This document shows positions 33,871-43,032 of a stretch of DNA of 64,000 nucleotides, piece after piece (position 1 is the first letter of the stretch; each line of letters opens with the position of its first letter). The DNA is from Verrucomicrobiales bacterium (GTDB lineage: Bacteria; Verrucomicrobiota; Verrucomicrobiia; Verrucomicrobiales; DEV007), in NCBI GenBank assembly GCA_029212615.1, contig JARGPJ010000003.1, positions 186,001 through 250,000 on the forward strand. The letters are read 5' to 3'. The notes below the pieces were generated by a model. That model saw only the letters and a program-made list of their open reading frames with translations, had not been told where the DNA came from and made no database searches. A program made the position numbers and the translations under genes.

Positions 33871-36141
33871 ATGAGCAGGAAATCCCCGTCCCAACATCCC
33901 ACAGATCCCCCCGGACCATTTGCCGGCCTTTTTCAGGATAGTCAAGGCTCCGGAAGATCCCCGGGCAAAAAAGGCGGCTGCCTCCGTGGATTCCTCATTC
34001 TCTGTATCATCATAGTCGGCGTTTCCGGACTCACCTATCTGGGAGGCACCGCTTACTACGGCGGCAAAGCCCTGACCTTTGACCTCGACAAACTGGACGA
34101 AGTCCCCGAACGCACTCTCGTCTATGACCGGGAGAACAAAGTCCTCGGGCACGTCTCCGGACACGGGGAAAACCGTCTCGTCGTTCCTGCTTCGGAAGTT
34201 TCCGATCATTTCATTAAAGCGCTCCTTGCTCGCGAAGACAGCCGCTTCTACGAACACGGCGGAGTCGACTATCGAGGTGTCGTTCGTGCCGCCATCAAGA
34301 ACATAAAATCCGGGGGAATGGAGCAGGGCGCTTCGACCCTCACGATGCAGCTGGCACGAAACGCGTTCGAAATGCGGGAGAAAACATTGAATCGAAAGCT
34401 GCTTGAGGTTGCTCTCGCGAAACGAATCGAACGAAATTTCGACAAGGAGGAAATCCTCGGCTTCTACATGAACCGCATCTATTTTGGTTCCGGTCTCTAT
34501 GGCATCGAAAGGGCTTCCCAGGGATTTTTCATGAAACCGGCCTCTGAGCTCAACGCCGGTGAAGGCGCCATGCTCGCCGGCATCATTCGCGGCCCGAGCC
34601 TGCTCAACCCCTTCCGCAGCATCGAAAGCGCAAAGGACACCCGCGACGAAGTGATTGCCCGCATGGTCGCCGAAGGAACCCTCACTGAAGAACAATCAAT
34701 CGCAGCGAGGTCGGAGGAGATCGTCCTGCGACCACCCGATAAGCGCTACGCGACAGGAAGCTACATTTTACAAACCGTCTTTGACCTCCTCAGTCGATAT
34801 CTAGACAGCGAAGAAGAGGTAAAATACGGAGGCCTCCGCGTTTACACTACCCTTGATTCAAATCTACAGGCCGCTGCCGAAAAGTCGCTCGACAGTCACC
34901 TTACCTCGATCGAAAACCGATCCGACTACCGGCACCCGAAACGCTCTCAACATAAAAAAGGTGAATCGACAAAATACCTTCAGGGATCAGTCGTCACCCT
35001 CGACAATTCCTCCGGCGCAACGCTTGCCCTCGTTGGAGGACGTAACTTCGGAGACAGTTCGTTTAACCGGGCCTACCAGGCAAAGCGCCAGGCCGGCTCC
35101 ACTTTTAAACCTTTTGTCTACGCAGTGGCGATGGACCGCGGCGGAATGCTTCCGGGCGTTTATGTGAGTGACGACGCCATTCGTCTCCAGCACAACGGTG
35201 GCCCTGTCTGGTCTCCAAAGAACAGCGACGGCACCTTCACCGGCCTGCAACCCGCCGCGATTGGTCTGATCCGTTCCCGCAACACCATGTCCGTTCGCGT
35301 CGGGCAAATCGCCGGGATAAACAATGTTCGAAGCCTCGCGCAGACCCTGAAATTCGGGGAGATCCCGGACTCCCCCGTGATCTTCCTCGGAGCGTTCGAC
35401 ACAACGCCCTTCACCATGACCAGTGCGATGTCTACCTTCGGAGCGAAGGGAGTGAACTACACCCCCTACCTCATCGAACGCATCGAGCATCGCGACGGAC
35501 GCGTTCTCTTTCAAAATGAAGTCAAAGGAGCCTCCATCTTTCCGGAGTCAGTCGCCTGGGTCACTTCCGATATCCTGTCCAAAGTGATGGATGAAGGAAC
35601 GGGCCGCAGTGCCCGAACCGCCGGATACACCGCACCCGCCTATGGAAAAACCGGAACGACCAACGACTACCGCGATGCCTGGTTTGTCGGCTACTCCGAT
35701 AAAATCACCACAGGAGTCTGGGTCGGCCTCGATCAACCGAAGAAAATCATGGACCGGGGATACGGAAGCACCCTCGCTCTTCCGATCTGGACGGAGGTGA
35801 TGAAGGCAGCCGAAAAAGACCACCCCTCCGAGGGTATCCCCGCCCCTGCCGGAAGCACGCAAACCACCCTCTGCCGCGAATGCGGATTGCTCCAGAGCAA
35901 TCGCACCCGGAACCCCTACCAGATGCTTCTTCCCGCAGAAATGCGCCCTCGAAGTGCCTGCCGGGGCCACGGTGGGGGCATCTTCTCAAACAATCGGGGA
36001 CTTCCTCAAGCCTTTCCCATCCCCGGGGAAATGCCTGCTCAACTCCCACCGGGGATGCGTCCGCCCGAAGAAGAAAGTGGACTCGGGAAAGCGATTCGCG
36101 GACTCGGACGATTTATTTTCGGAGGTGACCCACAGCGCTAA
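33871..36141 (+). CDS. Class A penicillin-binding protein (PBP1A type)
   Basis: A 756-residue bifunctional murein synthase. A single membrane helix at about residues 42-66 follows a Pro/Gly-rich cytoplasmic N-terminus. The GT51 glycosyltransferase domain contains Glu122 in REDSRFYEHGGVDYRG and QGASTLTMQLARN. The transpeptidase has its SxxK serine Ser410 in GSTFKPFVYA, an SRN triad (RSRNTMS) and KTG at residue 593 in YGKTGTTNDYRDAWFVGY. The tail after residue 660 is unusual: it holds cysteines in TLCRECGLLQ and SACRGHGGG, then a Pro-rich stretch. It polymerises and cross-links peptidoglycan in the periplasm. Probably monocistronic. Confidence 0.93.
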   Translation: MSRKSPSQHPTDPPGPFAGLFQDSQGSGRSPGKKGGCLRGFLILCIIIVGVSGLTYLGGTAYYGGKALTFDLDKLDEVPERTLVYDRENKVLGHVSGHGENRLVVPASEVSDHFIKALLAREDSRFYEHGGVDYRGVVRAAIKNIKSGGMEQGASTLTMQLARNAFEMREKTLNRKLLEVALAKRIERNFDKEEILGFYMNRIYFGSGLYGIERASQGFFMKPASELNAGEGAMLAGIIRGPSLLNPFRSIESAKDTRDEVIARMVAEGTLTEEQSIAARSEEIVLRPPDKRYATGSYILQTVFDLLSRYLDSEEEVKYGGLRVYTTLDSNLQAAAEKSLDSHLTSIENRSDYRHPKRSQHKKGESTKYLQGSVVTLDNSSGATLALVGGRNFGDSSFNRAYQAKRQAGSTFKPFVYAVAMDRGGMLPGVYVSDDAIRLQHNGGPVWSPKNSDGTFTGLQPAAIGLIRSRNTMSVRVGQIAGINNVRSLAQTLKFGEIPDSPVIFLGAFDTTPFTMTSAMSTFGAKGVNYTPYLIERIEHRDGRVLFQNEVKGASIFPESVAWVTSDILSKVMDEGTGRSARTAGYTAPAYGKTGTTNDYRDAWFVGYSDKITTGVWVGLDQPKKIMDRGYGSTLALPIWTEVMKAAEKDHPSEGIPAPAGSTQTTLCRECGLLQSNRTRNPYQMLLPAEMRPRSACRGHGGGIFSNNRGLPQAFPIPGEMPAQLPPGMRPPEEESGLGKAIRGLGRFIFGGDPQR

Positions 36142-36246
36142 GAGACAATTCAGTTGTACCACTTAAATCACTTGGATGCATGGAAATGCCCGCAAATGAG
36201 GACTCGACAAAAATAGGCACTGTGTCATTTTCAGCCAATTGCGGAA

Positions 36247-37071
36247 ATGAGCACAAACAAAGATTCCTTTTTCAGCCTGGTTCCTGAAGGCTCCCCCCAC
36301 GAGGTCGAAGGGGAACGCGAGGTCATGCTTCCGGGCATGTCTCTCGAAATACTGGCGACCCGTAAGATTCGACTTCAGCGTTGGAACTTAAAGAGCCTCT
36401 TTGACCCTTACTGGCGCCTCTACTGCCCCGTGGAAGGTCGCGCCATCGTAGAGTGTCAGGGCATCGAAACAGAGCTCATTCCGGGAAATATCTATCTCAT
36501 TCCGCCCCGCACCTCCTTCAGCTCAAACAACCCTGAGCCCTTTTCGAAGTGGTATGTGCACTTCATTCTCGGACGATCTGATCTTCTTTCCGTTCCCGGG
36601 ATATATTCTCAGGCAGTTGACGAAATCTCGGAAGGGTTCATCGACACCCTCGCTACCGCCAAGGGCGAACCTTATAACTGGGAATCCGCCAGCCTCGTTA
36701 TTCATGCACTTACAAAGCTGCCCAACGCGGCCTGGACCGACCAGAAGCTCGACACTCGAGTCGAGAAGGCAATGGAGTTTCTCCAGTCAAATCTCGCCCG
36801 GAAAATCAGCGCTGACGATGCCGCCCGCTCGGCTGGAGTCAGCGTTCGCAACCTGAATCACCTTTTCAGGTCCCAGGTGCGCATGGCTCCCATGAGCGTT
36901 CTTTTAAACTACCGCCTTGACCGGGCCTGCCACCTTCTCCGGCATTCCGAACAGTCAATCGAGCAAGTGGCAGAAAACTGCGGCTTTCCAAACCGCTACT
37001 ACTTCAGTCGCATGCTGAAACAGCATCGCGGGATCTCGCCGGCAGCCTATCGCAAAGGACAGCTTTACTGA
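36247..37071 (+). CDS. AraC-family transcriptional regulator
   Basis: A 274-residue regulator. The N-terminal half is a cupin-like sensor domain with the stretch VEGRAIVECQGIETELIPGNIYLIPP. The last 100 residues carry the two helix-turn-helix motifs of AraC proteins: SADDAARSAGVSVRNLNHLF, then SIEQVAENCGFPNRYYFSRM and the signature end GISPAAYRK. A sugar or sugar-like effector is usual for the family. Its target is not evident; the DUF2071 gene begins 9 bp downstream, so the two form an operon and the regulator may control it. Confidence 0.9.
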   Translation: MSTNKDSFFSLVPEGSPHEVEGEREVMLPGMSLEILATRKIRLQRWNLKSLFDPYWRLYCPVEGRAIVECQGIETELIPGNIYLIPPRTSFSSNNPEPFSKWYVHFILGRSDLLSVPGIYSQAVDEISEGFIDTLATAKGEPYNWESASLVIHALTKLPNAAWTDQKLDTRVEKAMEFLQSNLARKISADDAARSAGVSVRNLNHLFRSQVRMAPMSVLLNYRLDRACHLLRHSEQSIEQVAENCGFPNRYYFSRMLKQHRGISPAAYRKGQLY

Positions 37072-37080
37072 CCCCTCTCC

Positions 37081-37833
37081 ATGATGCGGCTTCCGACCCT
37101 CGACGACCGGCAACGCGTCAGTGATCGACCGGGAGATCCCGCGGTGATGTCTCAACGATGGACGAACCTCCTCTTTTTACATTGGGAGGTCTCACCTGAT
37201 CAAATCCAGCAAACCCTCCCTGCCGGACTCACCGTAGACCTGCACGGGGGGAAGGCCTATCTAGGCCTCGTCCCTTTCTATATGCGCGATATCCGGCCGC
37301 GCTTCGCGCCCGCCCTTCCGGGGGTTTCCCATTTCCTGGAGATGAATGTCAGGACTTATGTCCACGATCGGCACGGCAATCCCGGCGTCTGGTTTTACTC
37401 CCTCGACGCAAACCGGAGCCTCGCCGTCGCCATCGCACGACGCTTCTTCCACCTTCCCTACCACCGTGCGAAAATGTCAGCACATCAGAAGAACGGACTC
37501 ATTGGATACCGCTGCGAACGCCTCAGCCGCCCCGGCGAACCCTCCACCTTCTCCTACCGGGGCGGAAAGGCTCTCGCAGGACCTGAGCCCGGTTCGCTGG
37601 ATTACTTTCTCCTCGAACGCTATCTTCTTTTCGCCCACGATCCCAAACGGAACCGCCTCCTCTCCGGCCAGGTTCACCACAGGCCCTATCCCGTACACAC
37701 AGCAGTCGTGAACTCATTCTCCTCAGACGCTCCCCGACAAGCCGGATTCGATCTCAATGGGAAACCGCCAACCCATGCTGCTTTCTCCCCCGGAGTTGAC
37801 GTGAAAGTCTTTGCCACCAAAGACGTCGATTAA
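37081..37833 (+). CDS. DUF2071 (YqjF-like) protein
   Basis: A 250-residue soluble protein of the DUF2071/YqjF family. It shows QRWTNLLFLHWEVSPDQIQQTLPAGL near the start, YLGLVPFYMRDIRP, FLEMNVRTYVHDRHGNPGVWFYSLDANR and the late segment FLLERYLLFAHDP. No biochemical function is established for the family, and I see no catalytic motif. It follows the AraC gene by 9 bp. Start: two adjacent ATGs at 37081 and 37084; either is possible. Confidence 0.82.
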   Translation: MMRLPTLDDRQRVSDRPGDPAVMSQRWTNLLFLHWEVSPDQIQQTLPAGLTVDLHGGKAYLGLVPFYMRDIRPRFAPALPGVSHFLEMNVRTYVHDRHGNPGVWFYSLDANRSLAVAIARRFFHLPYHRAKMSAHQKNGLIGYRCERLSRPGEPSTFSYRGGKALAGPEPGSLDYFLLERYLLFAHDPKRNRLLSGQVHHRPYPVHTAVVNSFSSDAPRQAGFDLNGKPPTHAAFSPGVDVKVFATKDVD

Positions 37834-37927
37834 TCAACGCCCATTCGGAAAAAGTGCTTTCCGTCACCGTAACCGACTTGTCACTGCCTATCTCAATAGG
37901 ACACACTGATCCGAATTATCCCCTATC

Positions 37928-39277
37928 ATGACCAGCGCAGAGCAAAAAGAATTCGATCAATTCATGCAAGGTCTCAAAAAGCGGAATCCGCACGAGACAG
38001 AATTTCAACAAGCCGTCCACGAGGTCGCCCTCTCGGTGATGCCCTGGTACCTGCAGCATGATGAATTTCGCAAAGCACAAATTCTCGAACGGGTCACGGA
38101 ACCTGACCGCATCATCACTTTCCGCGTCACCTGGATGACTGACGAGGGCGAGATCCGCGCAAACCGCGCCTGGCGGGTTCAGTTCAACAATTCCCTCGGC
38201 CCTTACAAAGGCGGCCTGAGGTTTCACCCCTCCGTGACTCAAAGCGTCCTCAAATTCCTCGGCTTTGAACAGATCTTCAAAAACAGCCTCACCGGTCTCC
38301 CCATGGGCGGCGCCAAAGGGGGCTCTAACTTTAATCCAAAAGACAAGAGTCAAAATGAAGTGATGCGATTTTGTCAGTCAATGATGATCGAACTTCACCG
38401 CCATATCGGGGAAGACATTGACGTTCCTGCAGGAGACATCGGCGTGGGTGGGCGGGAAATCAGCTACCTCTTCGGACAATACATGCGCCTTGAGAATCGA
38501 TGGAGCGGCGTCCTCACCGGAAAAGGCCTCTCCTTTGGCGGCAGCGCCGTCAGAAAGGAAGCAACCGGATGGGGCTGCGTCTACTTCTGCGAGAGCATGC
38601 TCCAACAGCACAACGAATCGATTGAAGGCAAGAAAGTCGCCGTGAGCGGCAGCGGCAACGTCGCCCTCTACGCTGCACAGAAACTGATTCACAAAGGCGC
38701 AAAGGTCGTCACCCTGAGCGATTCCAAAGGCTTCATCCACATTAAAGACGGGCTCACCGAAGAGCAGTGGGAGGAGATCCGCACGCTCAAAGAAAAACAA
38801 CGCGGACGGCTCTCGGAATTTAAGGGAAGCGGTATCGAATATCACAAGGGAGAACGCCCCTGGAGTATCGCCTGCGATATTGCAATGCCCTGCGCAACAC
38901 AAAATGAACTCGAAGAAGCCGGGGCAAAAACGCTCGTTAAAAACGGAGTCATCGCCGTCTGCGAAGGAGCCAATATGCCGACGACTTTTCAAGCCATCTC
39001 GACCTTTCGCGAACACGGAGTCCTGCATGCTCCCGGTAAAGCATCCAATGCCGGCGGTGTCGCCGTCAGCGGACTGGAACAAAGCCAAAACGCAATGCGC
39101 ATCTCATGGTCACCCGAAGAAGTCGATCAACGACTCAGGGATATCATGAAAAATATTCACCGACGCTGCGTCGAAGAAGGAACCACCGAAAACGGTCGCG
39201 TCGACTACATCGACGGATCCAACATCGGAGGCTTTAAAAAAGTGGCTGAGGCAATGCTCGCGTATGGAGCTGTCTGA
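37928..39277 (+). CDS. gdhA: NADP-specific glutamate dehydrogenase
   Basis: A 449-residue hexameric-type glutamate dehydrogenase that interconverts 2-oxoglutarate plus ammonia and glutamate. The substrate and catalytic segments are PYKGGLRFHPSVTQSVLKFL and LPMGGAKGGSNFNPKDKS, and VPAGDIGVGGREISYLFG; the nucleotide domain has VAVSGSGNVALYAAQKL with LSDSKG after it. The length and the GSGN motif fit the NADP-dependent anabolic GdhA. C-terminal NAGGVAVSGLEQSQN is also typical. The gene is transcribed alone, about 95 bp after DUF2071. Confidence 0.96.
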   Translation: MTSAEQKEFDQFMQGLKKRNPHETEFQQAVHEVALSVMPWYLQHDEFRKAQILERVTEPDRIITFRVTWMTDEGEIRANRAWRVQFNNSLGPYKGGLRFHPSVTQSVLKFLGFEQIFKNSLTGLPMGGAKGGSNFNPKDKSQNEVMRFCQSMMIELHRHIGEDIDVPAGDIGVGGREISYLFGQYMRLENRWSGVLTGKGLSFGGSAVRKEATGWGCVYFCESMLQQHNESIEGKKVAVSGSGNVALYAAQKLIHKGAKVVTLSDSKGFIHIKDGLTEEQWEEIRTLKEKQRGRLSEFKGSGIEYHKGERPWSIACDIAMPCATQNELEEAGAKTLVKNGVIAVCEGANMPTTFQAISTFREHGVLHAPGKASNAGGVAVSGLEQSQNAMRISWSPEEVDQRLRDIMKNIHRRCVEEGTTENGRVDYIDGSNIGGFKKVAEAMLAYGAV

Positions 39278-39395
39278 CCGGGCTTTCCGCTCAGATTTTC
39301 AAAATTCCCGACCATCTGATTGATGCCGCTCGAATCTAAAGGTTCCCGTCTTTGCCGCTTGTCTCTTCAGAGGTAAATCGAGTAGAAGATAGGGA

Positions 39396-40397
39396 ATGAA
39401 AGTGGCTACCCTGCTGCCTGCGGCGACTCTGTTTTTTCTCTCCCCGTGGGTTGGAGAAGTCATTTCAGGGTTTCTCACGGCAGGGCAGTTTCTGGAACCA
39501 TCCCGGCTTCTCATCACCCTGCCTCCCTACGGATGCGGTGCGCTGATTGCCCGTGAACTCATGGTGCGACACCACAAGGGCTGGCCAGGCCTTCTCATGT
39601 TCGGATTAGCTTTCGGGATCTTTTTCGAGGGCATCATCACCCGCGTTTTCGTGAATCCTGATCCCGGCATCCTCGCACCGCAAGAGGTGGCTTACCAACG
39701 AGTGCTCGGGTGGAACTGGGCGAATACCATCGGAATCACTCATTTTCATGCCCTCCTCGCAATTGTGACCCCGGTTTTCCTCACTGAAATGCTTTTCCCG
39801 AAGTATCGTCGTGAATCATGGATCAGCAGACCGATGCTATGGGGGTGCTGTATTGTGATGCTGGTGTGGCCTTTTGTCCTGGGCCGTTTTGCCAACTACC
39901 TGCCCCCCCTTCCGGTAATTCTTTCAGCCCTCCTTTTGACCGGATTCTTCCTCGCCCTTGGACTGAGGTTACCCACACGAATATTCCGGTCAGAATACCG
40001 GAAGGTTTTTCACCCCTTCTGGCTTTGGCTGGTTTGCACCATAGCCATGGCGCTGATCATGATCGCCGGCAGCGCCATTCCCGGCAGCGATGCCCCTCCG
40101 CCCCTCCCCCTGCTTCTCGGAACGATGTTTGCCGTCATCACTCTTGAATTCGCCATCCTCGCTATTCTCACGAACGGTTCCTCATTTGGTGACCGTCACC
40201 GCCTTGCCATGGTGCTGGGCTGGCTGACGTTCTTCCTGTTCTTCTCACTCGCCAAAGAGATTGAAGCTAAGGAGCTGACACAGCGGGGGCTGTCCGCTGG
40301 AACCATGGCTCTACTCCTTCTCTTTCTATGTCTTCGATCGAAAGCGGAAGACATTCGGATGGACGGAAAACACCGCGAACGCTCAGGAACATCTTAG
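39396..40397 (+). CDS. Polytopic membrane protein of unknown function
   Basis: A 333-residue protein with about nine or ten hydrophobic helices from residue 5 to 310 and a short charged C-terminus. The stretches LPPYGCGALIARELMVRHHKG and GFALGIFFEGI-like (GLAFGIFFEGIITRVF) suggest a transporter or enzyme, but no catalytic or transport motif that I can name is present. There is no partner gene of known function: gdhA lies upstream and a YitT-family gene downstream, both separated by more than 115 bp. I cannot assign a function. Confidence 0.65.
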   Translation: MKVATLLPAATLFFLSPWVGEVISGFLTAGQFLEPSRLLITLPPYGCGALIARELMVRHHKGWPGLLMFGLAFGIFFEGIITRVFVNPDPGILAPQEVAYQRVLGWNWANTIGITHFHALLAIVTPVFLTEMLFPKYRRESWISRPMLWGCCIVMLVWPFVLGRFANYLPPLPVILSALLLTGFFLALGLRLPTRIFRSEYRKVFHPFWLWLVCTIAMALIMIAGSAIPGSDAPPPLPLLLGTMFAVITLEFAILAILTNGSSFGDRHRLAMVLGWLTFFLFFSLAKEIEAKELTQRGLSAGTMALLLLFLCLRSKAEDIRMDGKHRERSGTS

Positions 40398-40546
40398 AGC
40401 GATCCATTGATGAAGCACCGTTGTGAGGCACCGCGAGCGAACTTCACCACACCTTCAGTTGCCAGCGAAATTTAACTCGGCTACTTTCACCGCACTCATC
40501 CGGATACCCCTCACGATGACCCGCTGCTCAAGCAGCCTGCAGGAAA

Positions 40547-41455
40547 ATGATTGCCGCCAAAAGAACCACCAAAATGCTGAAGTCTTTGAAAGATTACTGT
40601 CTGATCCTGTTATCCGGCCTCCTCTACGCGATTGCCCTAAAATACTTCGTCTTGCCGTCAAAAGTTATCCTAACAGGAACAGAAGGTATCGCGACAGCAC
40701 TTTCCTACTATTTTGAGAGTTACGGGCTTTTCATTGCGCTCTACGTAGTCTTCCAGACCATCCTCCTGACCTTCGCGTTCATGTGTGTCAGCAAGGTGTT
40801 TGCGTTGCGCTCACTCATGGTAGTCGCCACCGTTGTCAGCGCGCTTGTTCTCCTTCCTGAACTGAGATTCGCCCAGCCTGAACCGCAGAATGAACGAATC
40901 ATTCTTGTGCTCTTCGGCGGCATCCTTGCCGGAGTCGCCAAAGCAATGGCATTCAAGAACCGAGGATCGACCGGTGATGAAGATATTTTGGGAGCCTACT
41001 TCGCCATCAAGTATCTGAAGCCGGTAGGGTCCATCGCGATCTTTGCCTCAATCATCTCGACCGCTTTCGGTCTCGCCCTGGATTACTTCAAAAACGGCGA
41101 TTTCGAGCCAGTCGTCAACACGCTCATGTACACATGCATTTACATTTTCGTGTCAGCCGAGACACTGAACAACCTTTATAGGAAATTCAAGATTACGATG
41201 CTGGTTGTGGTGACGCGCCTCCATGAAGCAGTGGGTCAGACCATTACCTCGACCTCCGCCCACCGAACCTATACTCTCCATGAAGGGACCGGTGGCCACA
41301 GCCGTGAGCCTTTTCATATCGTGCGAACTATTATCACTCACGAAGAACTTCCCCTGATGATCACAGCGATACAAAAGACTGACCCTGATAGCTTTTACTA
41401 TTTTCACGATATCGAGGGGATCTCGAGCCGCTACTATATTGCTCCGATCGGCTGA
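40547..41455 (+). CDS. YitT/DUF2179-family membrane protein
   Basis: A 302-residue protein with five to six membrane helices in residues 15-220 and a soluble C-terminal domain. Family features: SGLLYAIALKYFVLPSKVI, LTGTEGIATALSYYF, GILAGVAKAMAFKNRGSTGDEDILG. The C-terminal 80 residues match the DUF2179 domain (RTIITHEELPLMITAIQ). The family is of unknown activity. A second ATG at 40574 is a possible start. It precedes the carboxynorspermidine dehydrogenase gene by 174 bp on the same strand. Confidence 0.83.
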   Translation: MIAAKRTTKMLKSLKDYCLILLSGLLYAIALKYFVLPSKVILTGTEGIATALSYYFESYGLFIALYVVFQTILLTFAFMCVSKVFALRSLMVVATVVSALVLLPELRFAQPEPQNERIILVLFGGILAGVAKAMAFKNRGSTGDEDILGAYFAIKYLKPVGSIAIFASIISTAFGLALDYFKNGDFEPVVNTLMYTCIYIFVSAETLNNLYRKFKITMLVVVTRLHEAVGQTITSTSAHRTYTLHEGTGGHSREPFHIVRTIITHEELPLMITAIQKTDPDSFYYFHDIEGISSRYYIAPIG

Positions 41456-41629
41456 GCAGCTGCCTATGCCGTGACTCGACTTACTCTGCCCTTGCGCATG
41501 GATGATCACGAAATTCCATTGTTTTGCAGGATAAGGGCATCCCTGATCACGGCCGAAAATTGATCCTGTCGCCTTCGAAATTCTTTTGACTTTCTGAAAC
41601 AAAAAGGGAATTTCCTGCTTGCCCTATTC

Positions 41630-42847
41630 ATGACCAAGACAGTCATCGTCGGTGCCGGAGGAGTCGGCAACGTGGTCGCCCACAAATGCGCACAGGACGC
41701 CGAAACTTTCGGCGAGATCTGGCTGGTCAGCCGTACGCTCGAAAAGTGCGAGGCCATTGCCGCGGACATCAGGAATTCAACCGGCGTTGAAGTAAAAACA
41801 GCCGTGATCGACGCTGACGATGTTGCGGCAACGGCAACCTTCCTCAAGGAGCTGAAGCCGAAGCTCTTGCTCAATATCGCGCTCCCCTATCAGGATCTGA
41901 CCCTCATGGATGCCTGTCTCGAAGCGGGCGTCCACTATCTTGACACGGCAAACTACGAGCCTCCGGAGAATCCCCACTTCGAATACAAATGGCAGTGGGA
42001 CTATCAGGACCGCTTCAAAGAAGCCGGCCTGACTGCACTGCTGGGCTCAGGATTCGATCCGGGCGTCACCAATGTTTACTGCGCTTACGCACTCAAACAT
42101 TTGTTCGACGAAATCGAGACCGTCGACATTATTGATGCCAATGCCGGGGACCACGGCCTCCCCTTCGCGACAAATTTCAATCCGGAAATTAACATCCGTG
42201 AGATCACCGCCAATGGCCGCTATTGGGAAGAAGGTGAATGGAAAGAAATCCCCGCTCTTTCCGTGAAACAGGATTTCTCATTTCCCGATCCCGACATCGG
42301 AACCAGAAGCATCTACCTGCTTTATCATGAGGAGCTGGAAAGCCTCGCGCAGAATCTCCCCGACCTGAAACGAATTCGTTTCTGGATGACGTTCTCCGAG
42401 AATTACATCACGCACCTCAAAGTGCTGGAAAATGTAGGCATGACCTCCATCGAGCCGATTGAGATCGATGGCAAAGAAATCATCCCACTGCAGTTCCTCC
42501 AGAAGGTATTGCCTGACCCCGCCTCCCTCGGTCCGCTCACGAAGGGGAAAACCTGTATTGGCTGCCTGATCACGGGACGGCTCAAAGAGACGGGAGAGAC
42601 AGGGACCCGTTTCATCTACAACATTTGTGATCATCAAACTTGCTACGAGGAGGTGAAGAGCCAGGCGATTAGTTATACCGCCGGAGTTCCCGCCATGATC
42701 GGAGCACGTCAACTCATGTCCGGGGCCTGGCTGCGACCCGGAGTATGGAATCTTGAGCAGCTGGACCCCGATTCCTTCATGGACGATCTCAATGCCTGGG
42801 GACTTCCCTGGCATGTCCTTGAAGCGAATCAATCGTTAGAACCGTAG
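41630..42847 (+). CDS. Carboxynorspermidine/carboxyspermidine dehydrogenase (saccharopine dehydrogenase family)
   Basis: A 405-residue NAD(P)-dependent enzyme with an N-terminal Rossmann motif KTVIVGAGGVGNVVAHKCAQD and the stretches LDTANYEPPENPHFEYKWQWDY, GSGFDPGVTNVYCAYA and IDANAGDHGLPFATNFNPEIN. These are typical of the carboxynorspermidine synthases that reductively join aspartate semialdehyde to putrescine or diaminopropane. The next gene is the matching decarboxylase, which supports this role over a lysine-pathway saccharopine dehydrogenase. The cells would thus make spermidine or norspermidine without S-adenosylmethionine decarboxylase. Confidence 0.9.
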   Translation: MTKTVIVGAGGVGNVVAHKCAQDAETFGEIWLVSRTLEKCEAIAADIRNSTGVEVKTAVIDADDVAATATFLKELKPKLLLNIALPYQDLTLMDACLEAGVHYLDTANYEPPENPHFEYKWQWDYQDRFKEAGLTALLGSGFDPGVTNVYCAYALKHLFDEIETVDIIDANAGDHGLPFATNFNPEINIREITANGRYWEEGEWKEIPALSVKQDFSFPDPDIGTRSIYLLYHEELESLAQNLPDLKRIRFWMTFSENYITHLKVLENVGMTSIEPIEIDGKEIIPLQFLQKVLPDPASLGPLTKGKTCIGCLITGRLKETGETGTRFIYNICDHQTCYEEVKSQAISYTAGVPAMIGARQLMSGAWLRPGVWNLEQLDPDSFMDDLNAWGLPWHVLEANQSLEP

Positions 42848-42918
42848 GCGCATCCGGCTTTCCCGGTTGCGCCGCGCCCGACTCGCCCTCTTTCCCGGCT
42901 TTCGTCGAAAGCCACACG

Positions 42919-42987
42919 AGTCCCGTCCCCTGTCCGGGAGTTCGGACAGGTGGTCCCATCGTGGTCATCAGACCACTTCACGGGGCT
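42919..42987 (+). ncRNA. Three-way-junction RNA candidate upstream of nspC
   Basis: A closed three-helix fold can be drawn by hand. P1 pairs AGTCCCGT (42919-42926) with ACGGGGCT (42980-42987), with one G-U pair. P2 pairs CCTGTCCG (42929-42936) with CGGACAGG (42943-42950) around GGAGTT. P3 pairs GTGGTC (42961-42966) with GACCAC (42971-42976) around ATCA. A second GTGGTC at 42950-42955 could replace the P3 5' arm and would open the base of P2. The element fills the 185-bp gap between the dehydrogenase stop and the nspC start. The layout is riboswitch-like, but I recognise no known class, and a repeat origin is possible. Confidence 0.5.
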
Positions 42988-43032
42988 TTCTCACTCCATT
43001 TTTTTCCTTCCCACTTTTTCGACTCTACTACC

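Noticed and set aside
33853..34695. 280-residue open frame antisense to the PBP gene start
   Set aside because: Overlaps the conserved glycosyltransferase domain on the other strand and shows no signal, motif or operon context.
38378..39088. 236-residue open frame antisense to gdhA
   Set aside because: Shadow of a highly conserved glutamate dehydrogenase frame.
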